Of a DNA stretch of 64,000 nt, positions 22,615 through 35,352 are shown one piece after another. Position 1 is the first letter of the stretch, and every line of letters begins with the position of its first letter. The stretch is from Stutzerimonas stutzeri (GTDB taxonomy: Bacteria; Pseudomonadota; Gammaproteobacteria; Pseudomonadales; Pseudomonadaceae): contig NZ_CP046902.1 of NCBI RefSeq assembly GCF_009789555.1, forward strand, positions 4,046,001 to 4,110,000, read 5' to 3'. The notes under the pieces are model-generated. The model worked only from the letters and a program-made list of their open reading frames with translations. It had not been told where the DNA came from and did no database searches. The position numbers and the translations under genes were made by a program.

Positions 22615-23904
22615 TCAGCCGCGGAACTCGGCACGACCCTTGTAAGGCGCTTTGGCGCCCAGCTGCTCTTCGATACGCAGCAACTGGTTGTACTTGGAGA
22701 CGCGATCCGAGCGGCACAGCGAACCGGTCTTGATCTGGCCTGCGGCGGTGCCTACCGCCAGGTCTGCAATGGTGCTGTCCTCGGTCTCGCCGGAGCGATG
22801 GGAAATCACGGCAGTGTAACCGGCTGCTTTCGCCATCTGGATCGCTTCGAGGGTTTCGGTCAGCGAGCCAATCTGGTTGAACTTGATCAGGATCGAATTA
22901 CCGATGCCCTTCTCGATGCCTTCCTTGAGAATCTTGGTATTGGTCACGAACAGATCGTCGCCCACCAGCTGGACCTTGTTGCCGATCTTGTCGGTCAGGA
23001 CCTTCCAACCATCCCAGTCGGACTCATCCATGCCGTCTTCGATGGAAATGATAGGGTAGCGCTCGGACAGGCCGGCCAGATAGTCGGCGAAACCGGCAGC
23101 ATCGAAGACCTTGCCCTCACCGGCCAGATCGTACTGGCCGTTCTCGAAGAACTCGCTGGAAGCGCAATCCAGTGCCAGGGTCACATCATCACCGAGCGTG
23201 TAACCGGCATTGGCCACGGCTTCGGCGATTGCAGCCAGCGCGTCTTCATTGGACGCCAGGTTCGGCGCGAAACCGCCCTCGTCACCCACCGAAGTGCTCA
23301 GGCCGCGCGCCTTGAGTACGGCCTTGAGGTGATGGAAGATTTCGGCACCCATGCGCAGCGCATCGGCAAAGGTCTTCGCGCCGACCGGCTGCACCATGAA
23401 TTCCTGGATGTCGACGTTGTTGTCGGCGTGCTCGCCACCGTTGATGATGTTCATCATCGGTACCGGCATGGAGTACTGCCCAGGCGTGCCGTTGAGGTTG
23501 GCGATGTGCGCGTACAGTGGCAGATCCTGATCCTGCGCAGCGGCCTTGGCGGCGGCCAGCGACACGGCGAGGATCGCGTTGGCGCCCAGCGATGCCTTGT
23601 TTTCGGTGCCGTCCAGCTCGATCATCGCGCGATCCAATGCTTTCTGATCCAGCGGGTCCTTGCCCAGCAGCAGGTCACGGATCGGGCCGTTGATGTTGCT
23701 GACAGCCTTCAGCACACCTTTGCCCATGTAACGGCTCTTGTCGCCATCGCGCAGTTCCAGCGCCTCGCGGGAACCTGTGGATGCACCCGACGGCGCACAG
23801 GCGCTGCCGATGATGCCGTTATCCAGGATAACGTCCGCTTCCACGGTGGGGTTGCCACGGGAGTCCAGAACCTCACGCCCTTTGATGTCGACGATCTTTG
23901 CCAT
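22615..23904 (-). CDS. eno: Enolase
   Basis: A 429-residue glycolytic enzyme converting 2-phosphoglycerate to phosphoenolpyruvate; in many bacteria it is also part of the RNA degradosome. It shows GREVLDSRGNPTVE (residues 9-22), metal ligands in LALDCASSEF (Asp about 245) and SIEDGMDESDWDGW (about 288), catalytic Lys in ILIKFNQIGSLTET and AVISHRSGETEDSTIADLAV (His about 370). ATG 23904 has GGAG upstream; an in-frame start at 23916 is unsupported. Confidence 0.98.
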   Translation of the reverse strand: MAKIVDIKGREVLDSRGNPTVEADVILDNGIIGSACAPSGASTGSREALELRDGDKSRYMGKGVLKAVSNINGPIRDLLLGKDPLDQKALDRAMIELDGTENKASLGANAILAVSLAAAKAAAQDQDLPLYAHIANLNGTPGQYSMPVPMMNIINGGEHADNNVDIQEFMVQPVGAKTFADALRMGAEIFHHLKAVLKARGLSTSVGDEGGFAPNLASNEDALAAIAEAVANAGYTLGDDVTLALDCASSEFFENGQYDLAGEGKVFDAAGFADYLAGLSERYPIISIEDGMDESDWDGWKVLTDKIGNKVQLVGDDLFVTNTKILKEGIEKGIGNSILIKFNQIGSLTETLEAIQMAKAAGYTAVISHRSGETEDSTIADLAVGTAAGQIKTGSLCRSDRVSKYNQLLRIEEQLGAKAPYKGRAEFRG

Positions 23905-23937
23905 TTTTATTAACACTCCGTAGATAGCTGCAAGGCT

Positions 23938-24783
23938 TCAAGCAGTTTCGATTGGCGAAAAATTCTTGATCAGGTCATCCAGCTGCTTGAGCTGGGTGAG
24001 GAAGGGTTCGAGCTTGTCCAGACGCAAGGCGCAGGGGCCGTCACACTTGGCATTGTCTGGATCGGGGTGCGCCTCGAGGAACAGACCGGCCAGGCCCTGG
24101 CTGAGTCCGGCCTTGGCCAGATCGGTCACCTGGGCACGACGCCCGCCCGCCGAGTCGGCACGCCCGCCCGGCATTTGCAGCGCGTGGGTCACATCGAAAA
24201 TCACCGGGTATTGCATGCGCTTCATGATGTCGAAGCCGAGCATGTCGACGACCAGGTTGTTGTAGCCGAACGACGAGCCGCGCTCGCAGAGAATCAACTG
24301 GTCGTTCCCCGCTTCCTCGCACTTGGCGAGGATATGCTTCATTTCCTGCGGCGCGAGGAACTGCGCCTTCTTGATATTGATCACCGCACCGGTCCTGGCC
24401 ATGGCGACCACCAGATCGGTCTGCCGGGACAGAAACGCCGGCAGCTGGATGATGTCGCAGACCTCGGCCACCGGCTGGGCCTGATAAGGCTCATGGACGT
24501 CGGTAATGACCGGCACGCCGAAGGTCTTCTTCACGTCCTCGAAGATGCGCATGCCCTCTTCCAGGCCCGGGCCGCGGAAGGAATGGACCGACGAGCGATT
24601 GGCCTTGTCGAAGCTGGCCTTGAAGATATAAGGGATGCCGAGTTTCTCGGTGACCTTCACATAGGTTTCACAGATCTGCAGCGCGAGGTCGCGCGACTCG
24701 AGCACGTTCATGCCGCCGAACAGCACGAACGGTTTGTCGTTGGCGATCTCGATGTTGCCGACGCGAATGGTTTTCTGGGTCAT
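23938..24783 (-). CDS. kdsA: 3-deoxy-8-phosphooctulonate synthase
   Basis: A 281-residue enzyme that condenses phosphoenolpyruvate and arabinose 5-phosphate to make KDO 8-phosphate for the lipopolysaccharide core. It has the conserved GIPYIFKASFDKANRSSVHSFRGPGLEEGM (about 50-79), ITDVHEPYQAQPVAEVCDIIQLPAFLSRQTDLV and LCERGSSFGYNNLVVD. It overlaps the pyrG stop by 4 bp and is followed by eno after 33 bp, forming the pyrG-kdsA-eno order common to pseudomonads. Confidence 0.97.
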   Translation of the reverse strand: MTQKTIRVGNIEIANDKPFVLFGGMNVLESRDLALQICETYVKVTEKLGIPYIFKASFDKANRSSVHSFRGPGLEEGMRIFEDVKKTFGVPVITDVHEPYQAQPVAEVCDIIQLPAFLSRQTDLVVAMARTGAVINIKKAQFLAPQEMKHILAKCEEAGNDQLILCERGSSFGYNNLVVDMLGFDIMKRMQYPVIFDVTHALQMPGGRADSAGGRRAQVTDLAKAGLSQGLAGLFLEAHPDPDNAKCDGPCALRLDKLEPFLTQLKQLDDLIKNFSPIETA

Positions 24784-26411
24784 GCCTTGCTCGCCTTGTG
24801 ATCAAGCGCCGCCTTGACGAAACCGCTGAACAACGGATGGCCATCGCGAGGGGTCGAGGTGAACTCGGGGTGGAACTGACAGGCCACGAACCATGGATGA
24901 TCCGGCGCCTCGACCACTTCGACCAGCGCACCGTCACCGGAACGGCCGGTAATCTTCAAGCCGGCGGACTGCAGCTGCGGCAGCAGGTTGTTGTTCACCT
25001 CGTAACGGTGGCGATGACGCTCGACAATGCGCTCCTTGCCATAGCAAGCGAACACATTCGAGCCTGCCTCAAGGCCGCATTCCTGCGCACCCAAGCGCAT
25101 GGTGCCGCCCAGGTCGGACGCATCGGTACGGGTTTCCACCGAGCCTGTGGCATCCGCCCACTCGGTGATCAGGCCAACCACGGGGTGCGTGCTGTCCTTG
25201 TCGAATTCCGTGGAGTTGGCATCGGTCCAGCCGAGTACGTTTCGGGCGAACTCGATGACCGCCACCTGCATGCCGAGGCAGATGCCCAGGTAGGGAATCT
25301 TGTTTTCGCGTGCGTACTTGACGGTCGCGATCTTGCCCTCGACGCCACGCAGCCCGAAGCCACCTGGAACCAGAATCGCGTCCATGCCTTCCAGCAGGCC
25401 GGTGCCTTGGTTTTCGATGTCTTCGGAGTCGATATAGCGAAGGTTCACTTTGGTACGGCTCTGGATGCCAGCGTGGCTCATTGCCTCGATCAGAGATTTG
25501 TAGGCGTCCAGAAGTTCCATGTATTTGCCAACCATGGCGATCGTGACTTCTTTCTCGGGGTTCAGCTTGGCGTCGACCACGCGGTCCCACTCGGAAAGAT
25601 CGGCGCCGCCACACTCCAGGCCAAAGCGCTCGACGACAAAATCGTCCAGGCCCTGCGCGTGCAGCACACCGGGAATCTTGTAGATGGTATCGACGTCTTC
25701 CAGACTGATTACCGCGCGCTCTTCAACGTTGGTGAACAACGCAATCTTGCGACGCGATGACACGTCGATCGGATGATCGGAGCGGCAGACCAGCACATCC
25801 GGCTGCAAGCCGATGGAACGCAGCTCCTTGACCGAATGCTGGGTCGGCTTGGTCTTGGTCTCGCCGGCAGTGGCGATGTAGGGCACCAGCGTCAGGTGCA
25901 TCAACATGGCCCGCTTGGCGCCGACTTCGACACGTAGCTGGCGAATCGCCTCGAGGAAGGGCTGCGATTCAATGTCGCCAACAGTCCCGCCGACTTCCAC
26001 CAGCGCGACATCGGCGTCACCGGCACCCTTGATGATCCGACGCTTGATCTCGTCGGTGATGTGCGGAATGACCTGGATGGTCGCACCCAGATAGTCGCCG
26101 CGGCGCTCACGGCGCAGTACGTCTTCGTAGACGCGGCCGGTGGTGAAGTTGTTGTTCTGGGTCATGGTCGTGCGGATGAACCGCTCGTAATGACCCAGGT
26201 CGAGATCGGTCTCGGCACCGTCGTGCGTGACGAACACTTCACCGTGCTGGAACGGGCTCATTGTGCCCGGATCGACGTTGATGTAAGGGTCCAGCTTGAG
26301 CATCGTGACCTTCAGGCCCCGCGCCTCCAGGATGGCCGCCAATGAAGCCGAGGCGATGCCTTTCCCCAATGAAGAAACAACACCACCCGTGACGAAGATG
26401 TAGCGCGTCAT
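24780..26411 (-). CDS. pyrG: CTP synthase
   Basis: A 543-residue enzyme that makes CTP from UTP with glutamine nitrogen. The synthetase domain (1 to about 267) begins with the ATP loop FVTGGVVSSLGKGIASASLAAILEARG. A class I glutamine amidotransferase domain (about 290-543) has the nucleophile motif YLGICLGMQVAVIEF (Cys about 379) and the HPEFTSTPRDGHPLF His-Glu pair. The length is normal. The product feeds lipid A, phospholipid (cdsA) and RNA synthesis. Confidence 0.98.
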   Translation of the reverse strand: MTRYIFVTGGVVSSLGKGIASASLAAILEARGLKVTMLKLDPYINVDPGTMSPFQHGEVFVTHDGAETDLDLGHYERFIRTTMTQNNNFTTGRVYEDVLRRERRGDYLGATIQVIPHITDEIKRRIIKGAGDADVALVEVGGTVGDIESQPFLEAIRQLRVEVGAKRAMLMHLTLVPYIATAGETKTKPTQHSVKELRSIGLQPDVLVCRSDHPIDVSSRRKIALFTNVEERAVISLEDVDTIYKIPGVLHAQGLDDFVVERFGLECGGADLSEWDRVVDAKLNPEKEVTIAMVGKYMELLDAYKSLIEAMSHAGIQSRTKVNLRYIDSEDIENQGTGLLEGMDAILVPGGFGLRGVEGKIATVKYARENKIPYLGICLGMQVAVIEFARNVLGWTDANSTEFDKDSTHPVVGLITEWADATGSVETRTDASDLGGTMRLGAQECGLEAGSNVFACYGKERIVERHRHRYEVNNNLLPQLQSAGLKITGRSGDGALVEVVEAPDHPWFVACQFHPEFTSTPRDGHPLFSGFVKAALDHKASKA

Positions 26412-26551
26412 GAAAAACCCTAGAAGTCTGCGTTAAGCGGTCAGCGCCGCCGGGGAAAAGCGAAGGTGCCATTGCGCCGAAGGCGGCAATAGCGCAACTG
26501 CCACGGTTTTCGAAGAAAGCCGCAGAAGCTGTATTGGGACGGGAGCGTAGT

Positions 26552-27871
26552 CTACTCGAAAGACCCCACTAGCTCAAACCTGGCGTCGGTCGGTGGCGTC
26601 CAGATCAACGACAGTGCCTGAACATCCAATTGCGGCAGATTCGATACCGCGATCAGCCGGTCGTCACGATAGAGCAACGGCAAACGCGAACGAACGAAGC
26701 CCGGCACCCCTGCCTCGTTGAGCAGTCGCTTGAGATCGCGGCGCCCCCGCCCCGGCAAATCCAGCGACTCGCCGCCATGGCGATAACGCACCTCTAGCGA
26801 AGACGCTCCAACATGACCCACGAGGCGCAGGCTGCCATTGCCCGGCAATTGCAGCGCCTTATCCGGTTGCGACCATTCCAGAGGGCCGCTCGGAGCATCC
26901 AGCCAGGGCCCGGAAAGCCACCAGATGCGACCGTCTCCCCGATGCAGTTCGCCGGCGGCCAGTCGCCAGACCGGCGCGGCATCCGAAACGGCGTCGCGCA
27001 AGGCCTCCCAGCCTGCCCAGTGGTCGCTGTCAGGCAGCGCCGTCCAGTTCGCCAGCCAACGCCGCAGCGCATTACGCTGGCGTGCAGGGCTTAGCCTCTG
27101 GAGGGAAGACAGGCAGAGACTCGGCACCCCCAGCCACTGATAGCGACCGCCCACCCGAGCGTGTTGCAAATCGATTTCGGCGAGTTCGTCCAACAGATGC
27201 TGCGCCTCGCCCAGATGCGTCGCGGCGCGCGACATGCACGCGGCAGCGCCTGGCCAGCGCCTCCGCAACACTGGCATGACGTGGTGTCGAAGGTAATTAC
27301 GGGCATGGTCGTCGCACTGATTGCTTGGGTCGTCGATCCAATCGAGCCCCTGCTCCCGCGCATACGCCGCGATCTCGTCGCGACCGATATCCAGCAAGGG
27401 TCGCATCAGCCACCCTTTACCCAGCGCGCGGCACGCAGGCATCCCGGCCAGCCCGCGCACACCCGCACCGCGCAACAGGCGGAAGAGCACGGTTTCCGCC
27501 TGGTCATCGCGATGCTGAGCGGCAAGCAATACCTCGCCAGGATTCAGAGACTCGCAGAAGGCGTCATAGCGCGCCTCCCGCGCCGCACGCTCGAGACTGG
27601 GGCCAGGCGCGACCTGGACGCGCCTGACATGCAGGTCGACGCCCAGCCGCTCGCAAACCGCCCGGCAGTGCGCCGGCCAGGCATCCGCGGATGCCTGCAA
27701 ACCATGATGAATATGGAGAGCGCCGAGCGGCGGCAACGCCTGCCTTTTTGCGAGCCGCGCCAAGGCATGCAGCAGTACGGTCGAGTCCAGCCCACCGGAA
27801 AACGCCACCAGCCAACGAGGCGCGGTGCGCCAGGGTTTCAGAGCATCAAGCAGGCGAGACTCGAGAGACAT
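26552..27871 (-). CDS. tilS: tRNA(Ile)-lysidine synthetase
   Basis: A 439-residue ATP-dependent enzyme that adds lysine to C34 of tRNA-Ile(CAU), essential for AUA decoding. It has the PP-loop SGGLDST at residues 25-31, then HIHHGLQASADAW, LLAAQHRDDQAETVLFRLLRGAGVRGLAGM and DPSNQ, and a C-terminal TilS substrate domain ending about residue 435. ATG 27871 begins the conserved part; an in-frame extension to 27955 is not supported. It is separated from accA by a strong terminator but lies in the same direction. Confidence 0.95.
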   Translation of the reverse strand: MSLESRLLDALKPWRTAPRWLVAFSGGLDSTVLLHALARLAKRQALPPLGALHIHHGLQASADAWPAHCRAVCERLGVDLHVRRVQVAPGPSLERAAREARYDAFCESLNPGEVLLAAQHRDDQAETVLFRLLRGAGVRGLAGMPACRALGKGWLMRPLLDIGRDEIAAYAREQGLDWIDDPSNQCDDHARNYLRHHVMPVLRRRWPGAAACMSRAATHLGEAQHLLDELAEIDLQHARVGGRYQWLGVPSLCLSSLQRLSPARQRNALRRWLANWTALPDSDHWAGWEALRDAVSDAAPVWRLAAGELHRGDGRIWWLSGPWLDAPSGPLEWSQPDKALQLPGNGSLRLVGHVGASSLEVRYRHGGESLDLPGRGRRDLKRLLNEAGVPGFVRSRLPLLYRDDRLIAVSNLPQLDVQALSLIWTPPTDARFELVGSFE

Positions 27872-27989
27872 GGGATCGCAACTCCGGATACAGGGCGGCA
27901 ACATAGACCGGAAAGGCCAGGCACCCATCAATCGATGCGACGAACCCCTGAGCACGGACGAGCACCGGGCAAGGTCGCGTCCTCAGGCC

Positions 27990-28016
27990 AAAAAAAACGG
28001 CGGTAACCCGCCGTTT
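27990..28016 (-). terminator. Rho-independent terminator after accA
   Basis: Arms AAACGGCGG and CCGCCGTTT (9 bp) with a 4-base loop are followed by eight to nine T on the minus strand. It lies 23 bp past the accA stop and ends the long envelope-gene transcript. Confidence 0.92.
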
Positions 28017-28038
28017 CTATTTAGCCTTAAAGCGACCG

Positions 28039-28989
28039 TCAGGCGATACCGTAGCTCATCAGGCGCTCGTAGCGACGGGTGAGCAAGGCGTCCGTGTCGA
28101 GGCCCTTGAGCATGTCGAGCTGAGCGGTCAGCTCTTCACGCAGGGAGGCCGCGGTCACGGCCGGATTACGATGGGCGCCGCCCAGGGGTTCGGCGATGAC
28201 CTTGTCGACGATACCCAGGTCTTTCAGACGCTCTGCGGTGACGCCCATGGCCTCGGCCGCTTCCGGCGCCTTGTCCGCGGTGCGCCAGAGAATAGAGGCA
28301 CAACCTTCCGGAGAGATGACCGCATAGGTCGAGTACTGAAGCATGTTCAACTGGTCGCAAACACCGATCGCCAAAGCGCCGCCAGAACCGCCTTCACCGA
28401 TCACGGTCGCGATGATAGGGGTCTTCAGGCGAGCCATGACGCGCAGGTTCCAGGCAATCGCCTCGCTCTGATTACGCTCCTCGGCATCGATGCCCGGATA
28501 GGCGCCCGGCGTGTCGATGAAGGTCAGGATGGGCATCTTGAAGCGCTCGGCCATCTCCATCAGGCGGCACGCCTTGCGATAACCTTCCGGACGCGGCATG
28601 CCGAAGTTACGGCGGACCTTTTCGCGCACTTCACGGCCCTTCTGATGCCCGATCACCATGATCGGCTCACCGTTCAGGCGAGCTGTACCACCCACGATCG
28701 CCGCGTCATCGGAGAAATGACGATCGCCGTGCAGCTCTTCGAACTCGGTGAACAGGTGGCTGATGTAATCGAGCGTGTAGGGGCGCTGCGGGTGGCGAGC
28801 CAGGCGAGCGATCTGCCAGCTGGTGAGATTGCCGAAGATGCTCTCGGTGAGCGACTCGCTCTTGTCCTGTAGACGAGCAATCTCATCGCCAATATTCAGC
28901 GAGTTGTCATTACCAACCAGGCGCAGCTCTTCGATCTTGGCTTGCAGGTCGGCGATCGGCTGTTCGAAATCGAGAAAATTCGGGTTCAT
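28039..28989 (-). CDS. accA: Acetyl-CoA carboxylase carboxyltransferase subunit alpha
   Basis: A 316-residue AccA subunit that, with AccD, transfers CO2 from biotin to acetyl-CoA to make malonyl-CoA for fatty acid synthesis. It shows MNPNFLDFEQPIADLQAKIEEL at the start, HPQRPYTLDYI (about 84), FGMPRPEGYRKACRLMEMAERFKMPILTFIDTPGAYPGIDAEERNQSEAIA (about 147-196) and GEGGSGGALAIGV. ATG 28989 matches P. aeruginosa; two more codons upstream are not needed. Confidence 0.97.
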   Translation of the reverse strand: MNPNFLDFEQPIADLQAKIEELRLVGNDNSLNIGDEIARLQDKSESLTESIFGNLTSWQIARLARHPQRPYTLDYISHLFTEFEELHGDRHFSDDAAIVGGTARLNGEPIMVIGHQKGREVREKVRRNFGMPRPEGYRKACRLMEMAERFKMPILTFIDTPGAYPGIDAEERNQSEAIAWNLRVMARLKTPIIATVIGEGGSGGALAIGVCDQLNMLQYSTYAVISPEGCASILWRTADKAPEAAEAMGVTAERLKDLGIVDKVIAEPLGGAHRNPAVTAASLREELTAQLDMLKGLDTDALLTRRYERLMSYGIA

Positions 28990-29075
28990 AGGCATCCGTC
29001 ATGCGTCGACGGCCAGGCGGCCGGGAGGCTGTTCCGTTTTTTGCGCCCTACCTTACGGGACGGGCGCATTCAGGT

Positions 29076-29115
29076 CGAACAAAATGTTCGCAATCTGACC
29101 CGATCCAGGATCGGG
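29076..29115. repeat. Two inverted repeats in the dnaE-accA spacer
   Basis: CGAAC-AAAAT-GTTCG lies at 29076-29090, and the perfect CCCGATCC-A-GGATCGGG at 29099-29115. Both lie in the 186-bp gap between dnaE and accA, upstream of the accA start. Neither has a T-run, so they are more likely regulatory or mRNA-structure elements than terminators. No gene is seen in this gap. Confidence 0.45.
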
Positions 29116-29175
29116 CCGCTTCGGGCGTAAGCCGGGGTGCACGCGGTATTTGGCGCAAAGACCCGCTACGTCCCG

Positions 29176-32697
<3,522 letters not shown>

Positions 32698-32799
32698 GAA
32701 CGAACCTTGGACTGGCGAAACGACAAGCCGGCAATTGTACCGGAAAGCCTGCCTGATTAAGGCGGCCGGTGATGGATTGCGTCACCGGGACGCGTCCAC

Positions 32800-33441
32800 T
32801 CAGACGGGCAGCGCGACCGTGACGCTCACGGGCTCGGCCATGGCGGCCTGCTCCAGCAGCACGCGCACCGGCGCGAACGACCGACGATGGATGATCGTTG
32901 GGCCGAGCCGTTGCAACGCCTCCAGGTGATTGGGCGTCGGATAGCCCTTGTGTGCGGCAAGGCCATAGCCTGGATAGCACAGGTCCAGCGCACACATTTC
33001 CCGGTCCCGGCTGACCTTGGCCAAAATCGAGGCGGCGGCGATAGCCGGAACCTGACCGTCACCCTGAATCACCGGAGCACTGGGCACCGCCAGCTGGGGA
33101 CAACGATTGCCGTCGATCAGCGCCAGCCGAGGCGTTACGCTCAGGCCTTCGACCGCACGCTGCATCGCCAGCATGGTCGCGTGCAGGATGTTCAACTCAT
33201 CGATCTCCTGCACCTCGGCGCGCGCGATGCACCAGGCCAGCGCCTTCTCGCAGATCTCGTCGAACAACGCCTCGCGCCGCGCCTCGGTCAGCTTCTTCGA
33301 GTCGTTGAGGCCGTCGATCGGGCGCCGCGGATCGAGAATGACCGCAGCCGTCACGACGGGACCGCATAGCGGGCCACGGCCCACCTCGTCGACGCCGGCG
33401 ACCAGCTCTTCGACCAGGTTGAAATCGAGCCCCATCTGCAT
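32800..33441 (-). CDS. rnhB: Ribonuclease HII
   Basis: A 213-residue enzyme that cleaves RNA in RNA-DNA hybrids and at single ribonucleotides in DNA. The type 2 RNase H acids are visible in VAGVDEVGRGPLCGPVVTAAVIL (Asp18, Glu19), LALIDGNRCP (Asp about 109) and ASILAKVSRDREM (Asp about 145). The start ATG shares one base with the lpxB stop (TGATG); a second ATG two codons later is also possible. Confidence 0.96.
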   Translation of the reverse strand: MQMGLDFNLVEELVAGVDEVGRGPLCGPVVTAAVILDPRRPIDGLNDSKKLTEARREALFDEICEKALAWCIARAEVQEIDELNILHATMLAMQRAVEGLSVTPRLALIDGNRCPQLAVPSAPVIQGDGQVPAIAAASILAKVSRDREMCALDLCYPGYGLAAHKGYPTPNHLEALQRLGPTIIHRRSFAPVRVLLEQAAMAEPVSVTVALPV

Positions 33442-34574
33442 CAGTTTGCCTCGACCAGATCCAGCACTGCGCGGGCGGCCTGGGTCGACGCGTCACAGCG
33501 CAGGGTACGATGAATGGCGTCGAAACCCTCGGTCTGTACGTCGCCGTTGTCGAGCAAGGGCGAAAGCGATTGAGCCAGGGCGTCAGGGGTCGCCGCATCC
33601 TGCAACAGTTCCGGCACCAGCAAGCGCTGGGCGAGCAGATTGGGCAGCGCGACGTAAGGGCTTTTCACCAGACGCTTGAGGATACGAAACGTCAGCGGCG
33701 CGACGCTATAGGCCACGACCATCGGTCGCTTGTACAGCAAGGCTTCGAGCGTCGCAGTGCCAGAGGCGATCAGTACGGCATTGCAGGCGGCCAGCGCCTC
33801 ATGGGAACGTCCATCGAGCAAGGTCAATGGAAGATCGCGCCCCACCAGCATCTGTTCGAGCTGGGCACGGCGCTCAGGACTGGCGCACGGCACCACGAAC
33901 CGAATACCTGGGCGCATCGAACGAAGCCGGTCGGCCGCCGTGAGAAAAAGCTCACCGAGACGCCCCACCTCTCCACCGCGGCTGCCAGGCATCAACGCAA
34001 CGATCAAGCCGTCCGGCGGCAAATCCAGCGCCACCCGCGCCGCCGCGCGGTCAGGTTCCAGCGGGATGGCATCGGCCAGCGGATGACCCACGAAACGAAC
34101 CGCTACCTGGTGAGCGTCGTAGAACTTCGCCTCGAAGGGAAACAGTGTCAGCATCAGGTCACAGGCATCACGAATCTTCAGCACACGTTTCTGCCGCCAG
34201 GCCCAGACCGAGGGGCTGACGTAGTGCACGGTCCTGATGCCGTTGCGGCGCAGTTTGAGCGCGAGGTCCAGATTGAAATCCGGTGCGTCGATGCCGATGA
34301 ACACATCTGGACGCGCATCGAGCAGGGTTTTCAGCAAGCGCTTGCGACGCGCCAGGAGCTCGGGCAGCCGGCCCAGCACTTCCACCAGGCCCATCACCGC
34401 CAGACGCTCCATTGGAAAATAGGACGTCAGCCCCTGCGCTTCCATTCGCGGACCGCCTACGCCGATGAACCGGACATCGGGATGTTGCGCTCTGAGCGCC
34501 TGCATCAGGCCCGACCCGAGGATGTCGCCGGACGCTTCGCCGGCCACCAGTGCGACTGTCAGCGGCCTGGACAT
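33441..34574 (-). CDS. lpxB: Lipid-A-disaccharide synthase
   Basis: A 377-residue glycosyltransferase of family 19 that joins UDP-diacylglucosamine and lipid X at the inner face of the cytoplasmic membrane. It shows VALVAGEASGDILGSGLMQALR (about 6-27), IGVGGPRMEAQGL, IGIDAPDFNLDLALKLRRNGIRTVHYVSPSVWAWRQ and LIASGTATLEALLYKRPMVVAY. The start is ATG 34574, right after the lpxA stop; the open frame upstream overlaps lpxA and is rejected. Confidence 0.97.
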   Translation of the reverse strand: MSRPLTVALVAGEASGDILGSGLMQALRAQHPDVRFIGVGGPRMEAQGLTSYFPMERLAVMGLVEVLGRLPELLARRKRLLKTLLDARPDVFIGIDAPDFNLDLALKLRRNGIRTVHYVSPSVWAWRQKRVLKIRDACDLMLTLFPFEAKFYDAHQVAVRFVGHPLADAIPLEPDRAAARVALDLPPDGLIVALMPGSRGGEVGRLGELFLTAADRLRSMRPGIRFVVPCASPERRAQLEQMLVGRDLPLTLLDGRSHEALAACNAVLIASGTATLEALLYKRPMVVAYSVAPLTFRILKRLVKSPYVALPNLLAQRLLVPELLQDAATPDALAQSLSPLLDNGDVQTEGFDAIHRTLRCDASTQAARAVLDLVEAN

Positions 34575-34575
34575 A

Positions 34576-35352
34576 TCAGCGCGTGATGCCGCGGTTCGAG
34601 GCCTGCACCGAATCCCGGAACAACGCGACTTCCGGATAGGCCTCGGCATCGGCCGCAAGGGCAGCCAGCGCGGCCTCCACCGTCAGCCCTCTGCGATAGA
34701 CGATCTTGTAGGCGTTACGTAGGGCCAGAATGGCTTCGTCGCTGAAACCGCGACGGCGCATGCCTTCGAAATTCATGCTGCGCGCCTCGGCCGGATTGCC
34801 GAATACCGTGACGAATGCCGGAACGTCCTTGCCGATGGCGGTCCCCATTCCGGAAAAGCTGTACGCCCCGATGTGGCAATACTGGTGCACCAGGGTGTAT
34901 CCGGACAGGATTGCCCAATCGCCCACGTGCACATGACCCGCCAGCGCGGTGTTGTTCACCAGGATGCAGTGGTTGGCGATCACGCTGTCATGACCGATGT
35001 GCGCGTAGGCCATGATCAGATTGTGGTCGCCGATGGTGGTCTCGCTTCGATCCTGCACGGTGCCACGGTGAATGGTCACGCCTTCGCGGATCACATTGTG
35101 ATCGCCGATCACCAGGCGGGTCGGTTCACCCTTGTACTTGAGATCGGGTGTGTCTTCGCCCACGGACGAAAACTGGAAAATCCGATTGTGCCGACCGATG
35201 CGGGTAGGCCCCTTGATGACCACGTGAGACGCGATCACCGTTCCCTCGCCTATTTCGACGTCCGGGCCGATGATCGACCAGGGGCCGACCTGGACGTCAT
35301 CCGCCAGCCGGGCCGCAGGATCGACGATGGCGCGAGGGTCGATCAAAATCAT
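34576..35352 (-). CDS. lpxA: Acyl-ACP-UDP-N-acetylglucosamine O-acyltransferase
   Basis: A 258-residue left-handed beta-helix enzyme, first step of lipid A synthesis. Hexapeptide repeats run from about residue 5 to 185 (for example VDPAARLADDVQVGPWSIIG), with the catalytic His in LIMAYAHIGHDSVIANH (about 122) and a C-terminal helical part. ATG 35352 overlaps the fabZ stop by 4 bp. Acyl chain length choice (C10 in pseudomonads, C14 in enterics) depends on a ruler residue I cannot assign with certainty. Confidence 0.97.
   Translation of the reverse strand: MILIDPRAIVDPAARLADDVQVGPWSIIGPDVEIGEGTVIASHVVIKGPTRIGRHNRIFQFSSVGEDTPDLKYKGEPTRLVIGDHNVIREGVTIHRGTVQDRSETTIGDHNLIMAYAHIGHDSVIANHCILVNNTALAGHVHVGDWAILSGYTLVHQYCHIGAYSFSGMGTAIGKDVPAFVTVFGNPAEARSMNFEGMRRRGFSDEAILALRNAYKIVYRRGLTVEAALAALAADAEAYPEVALFRDSVQASNRGITR

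Noticed and set aside
22798..23913. 371-codon open frame on the plus strand
   Set aside because: Antisense to eno; same GC-bias effect, no domain.
29076..29090. LexA-type SOS box (GAAC-N4-GTTC)
   Set aside because: The spacing is five bases, and pseudomonads use the CTGTATA-type box; dnaE and accA are not expected SOS genes here.
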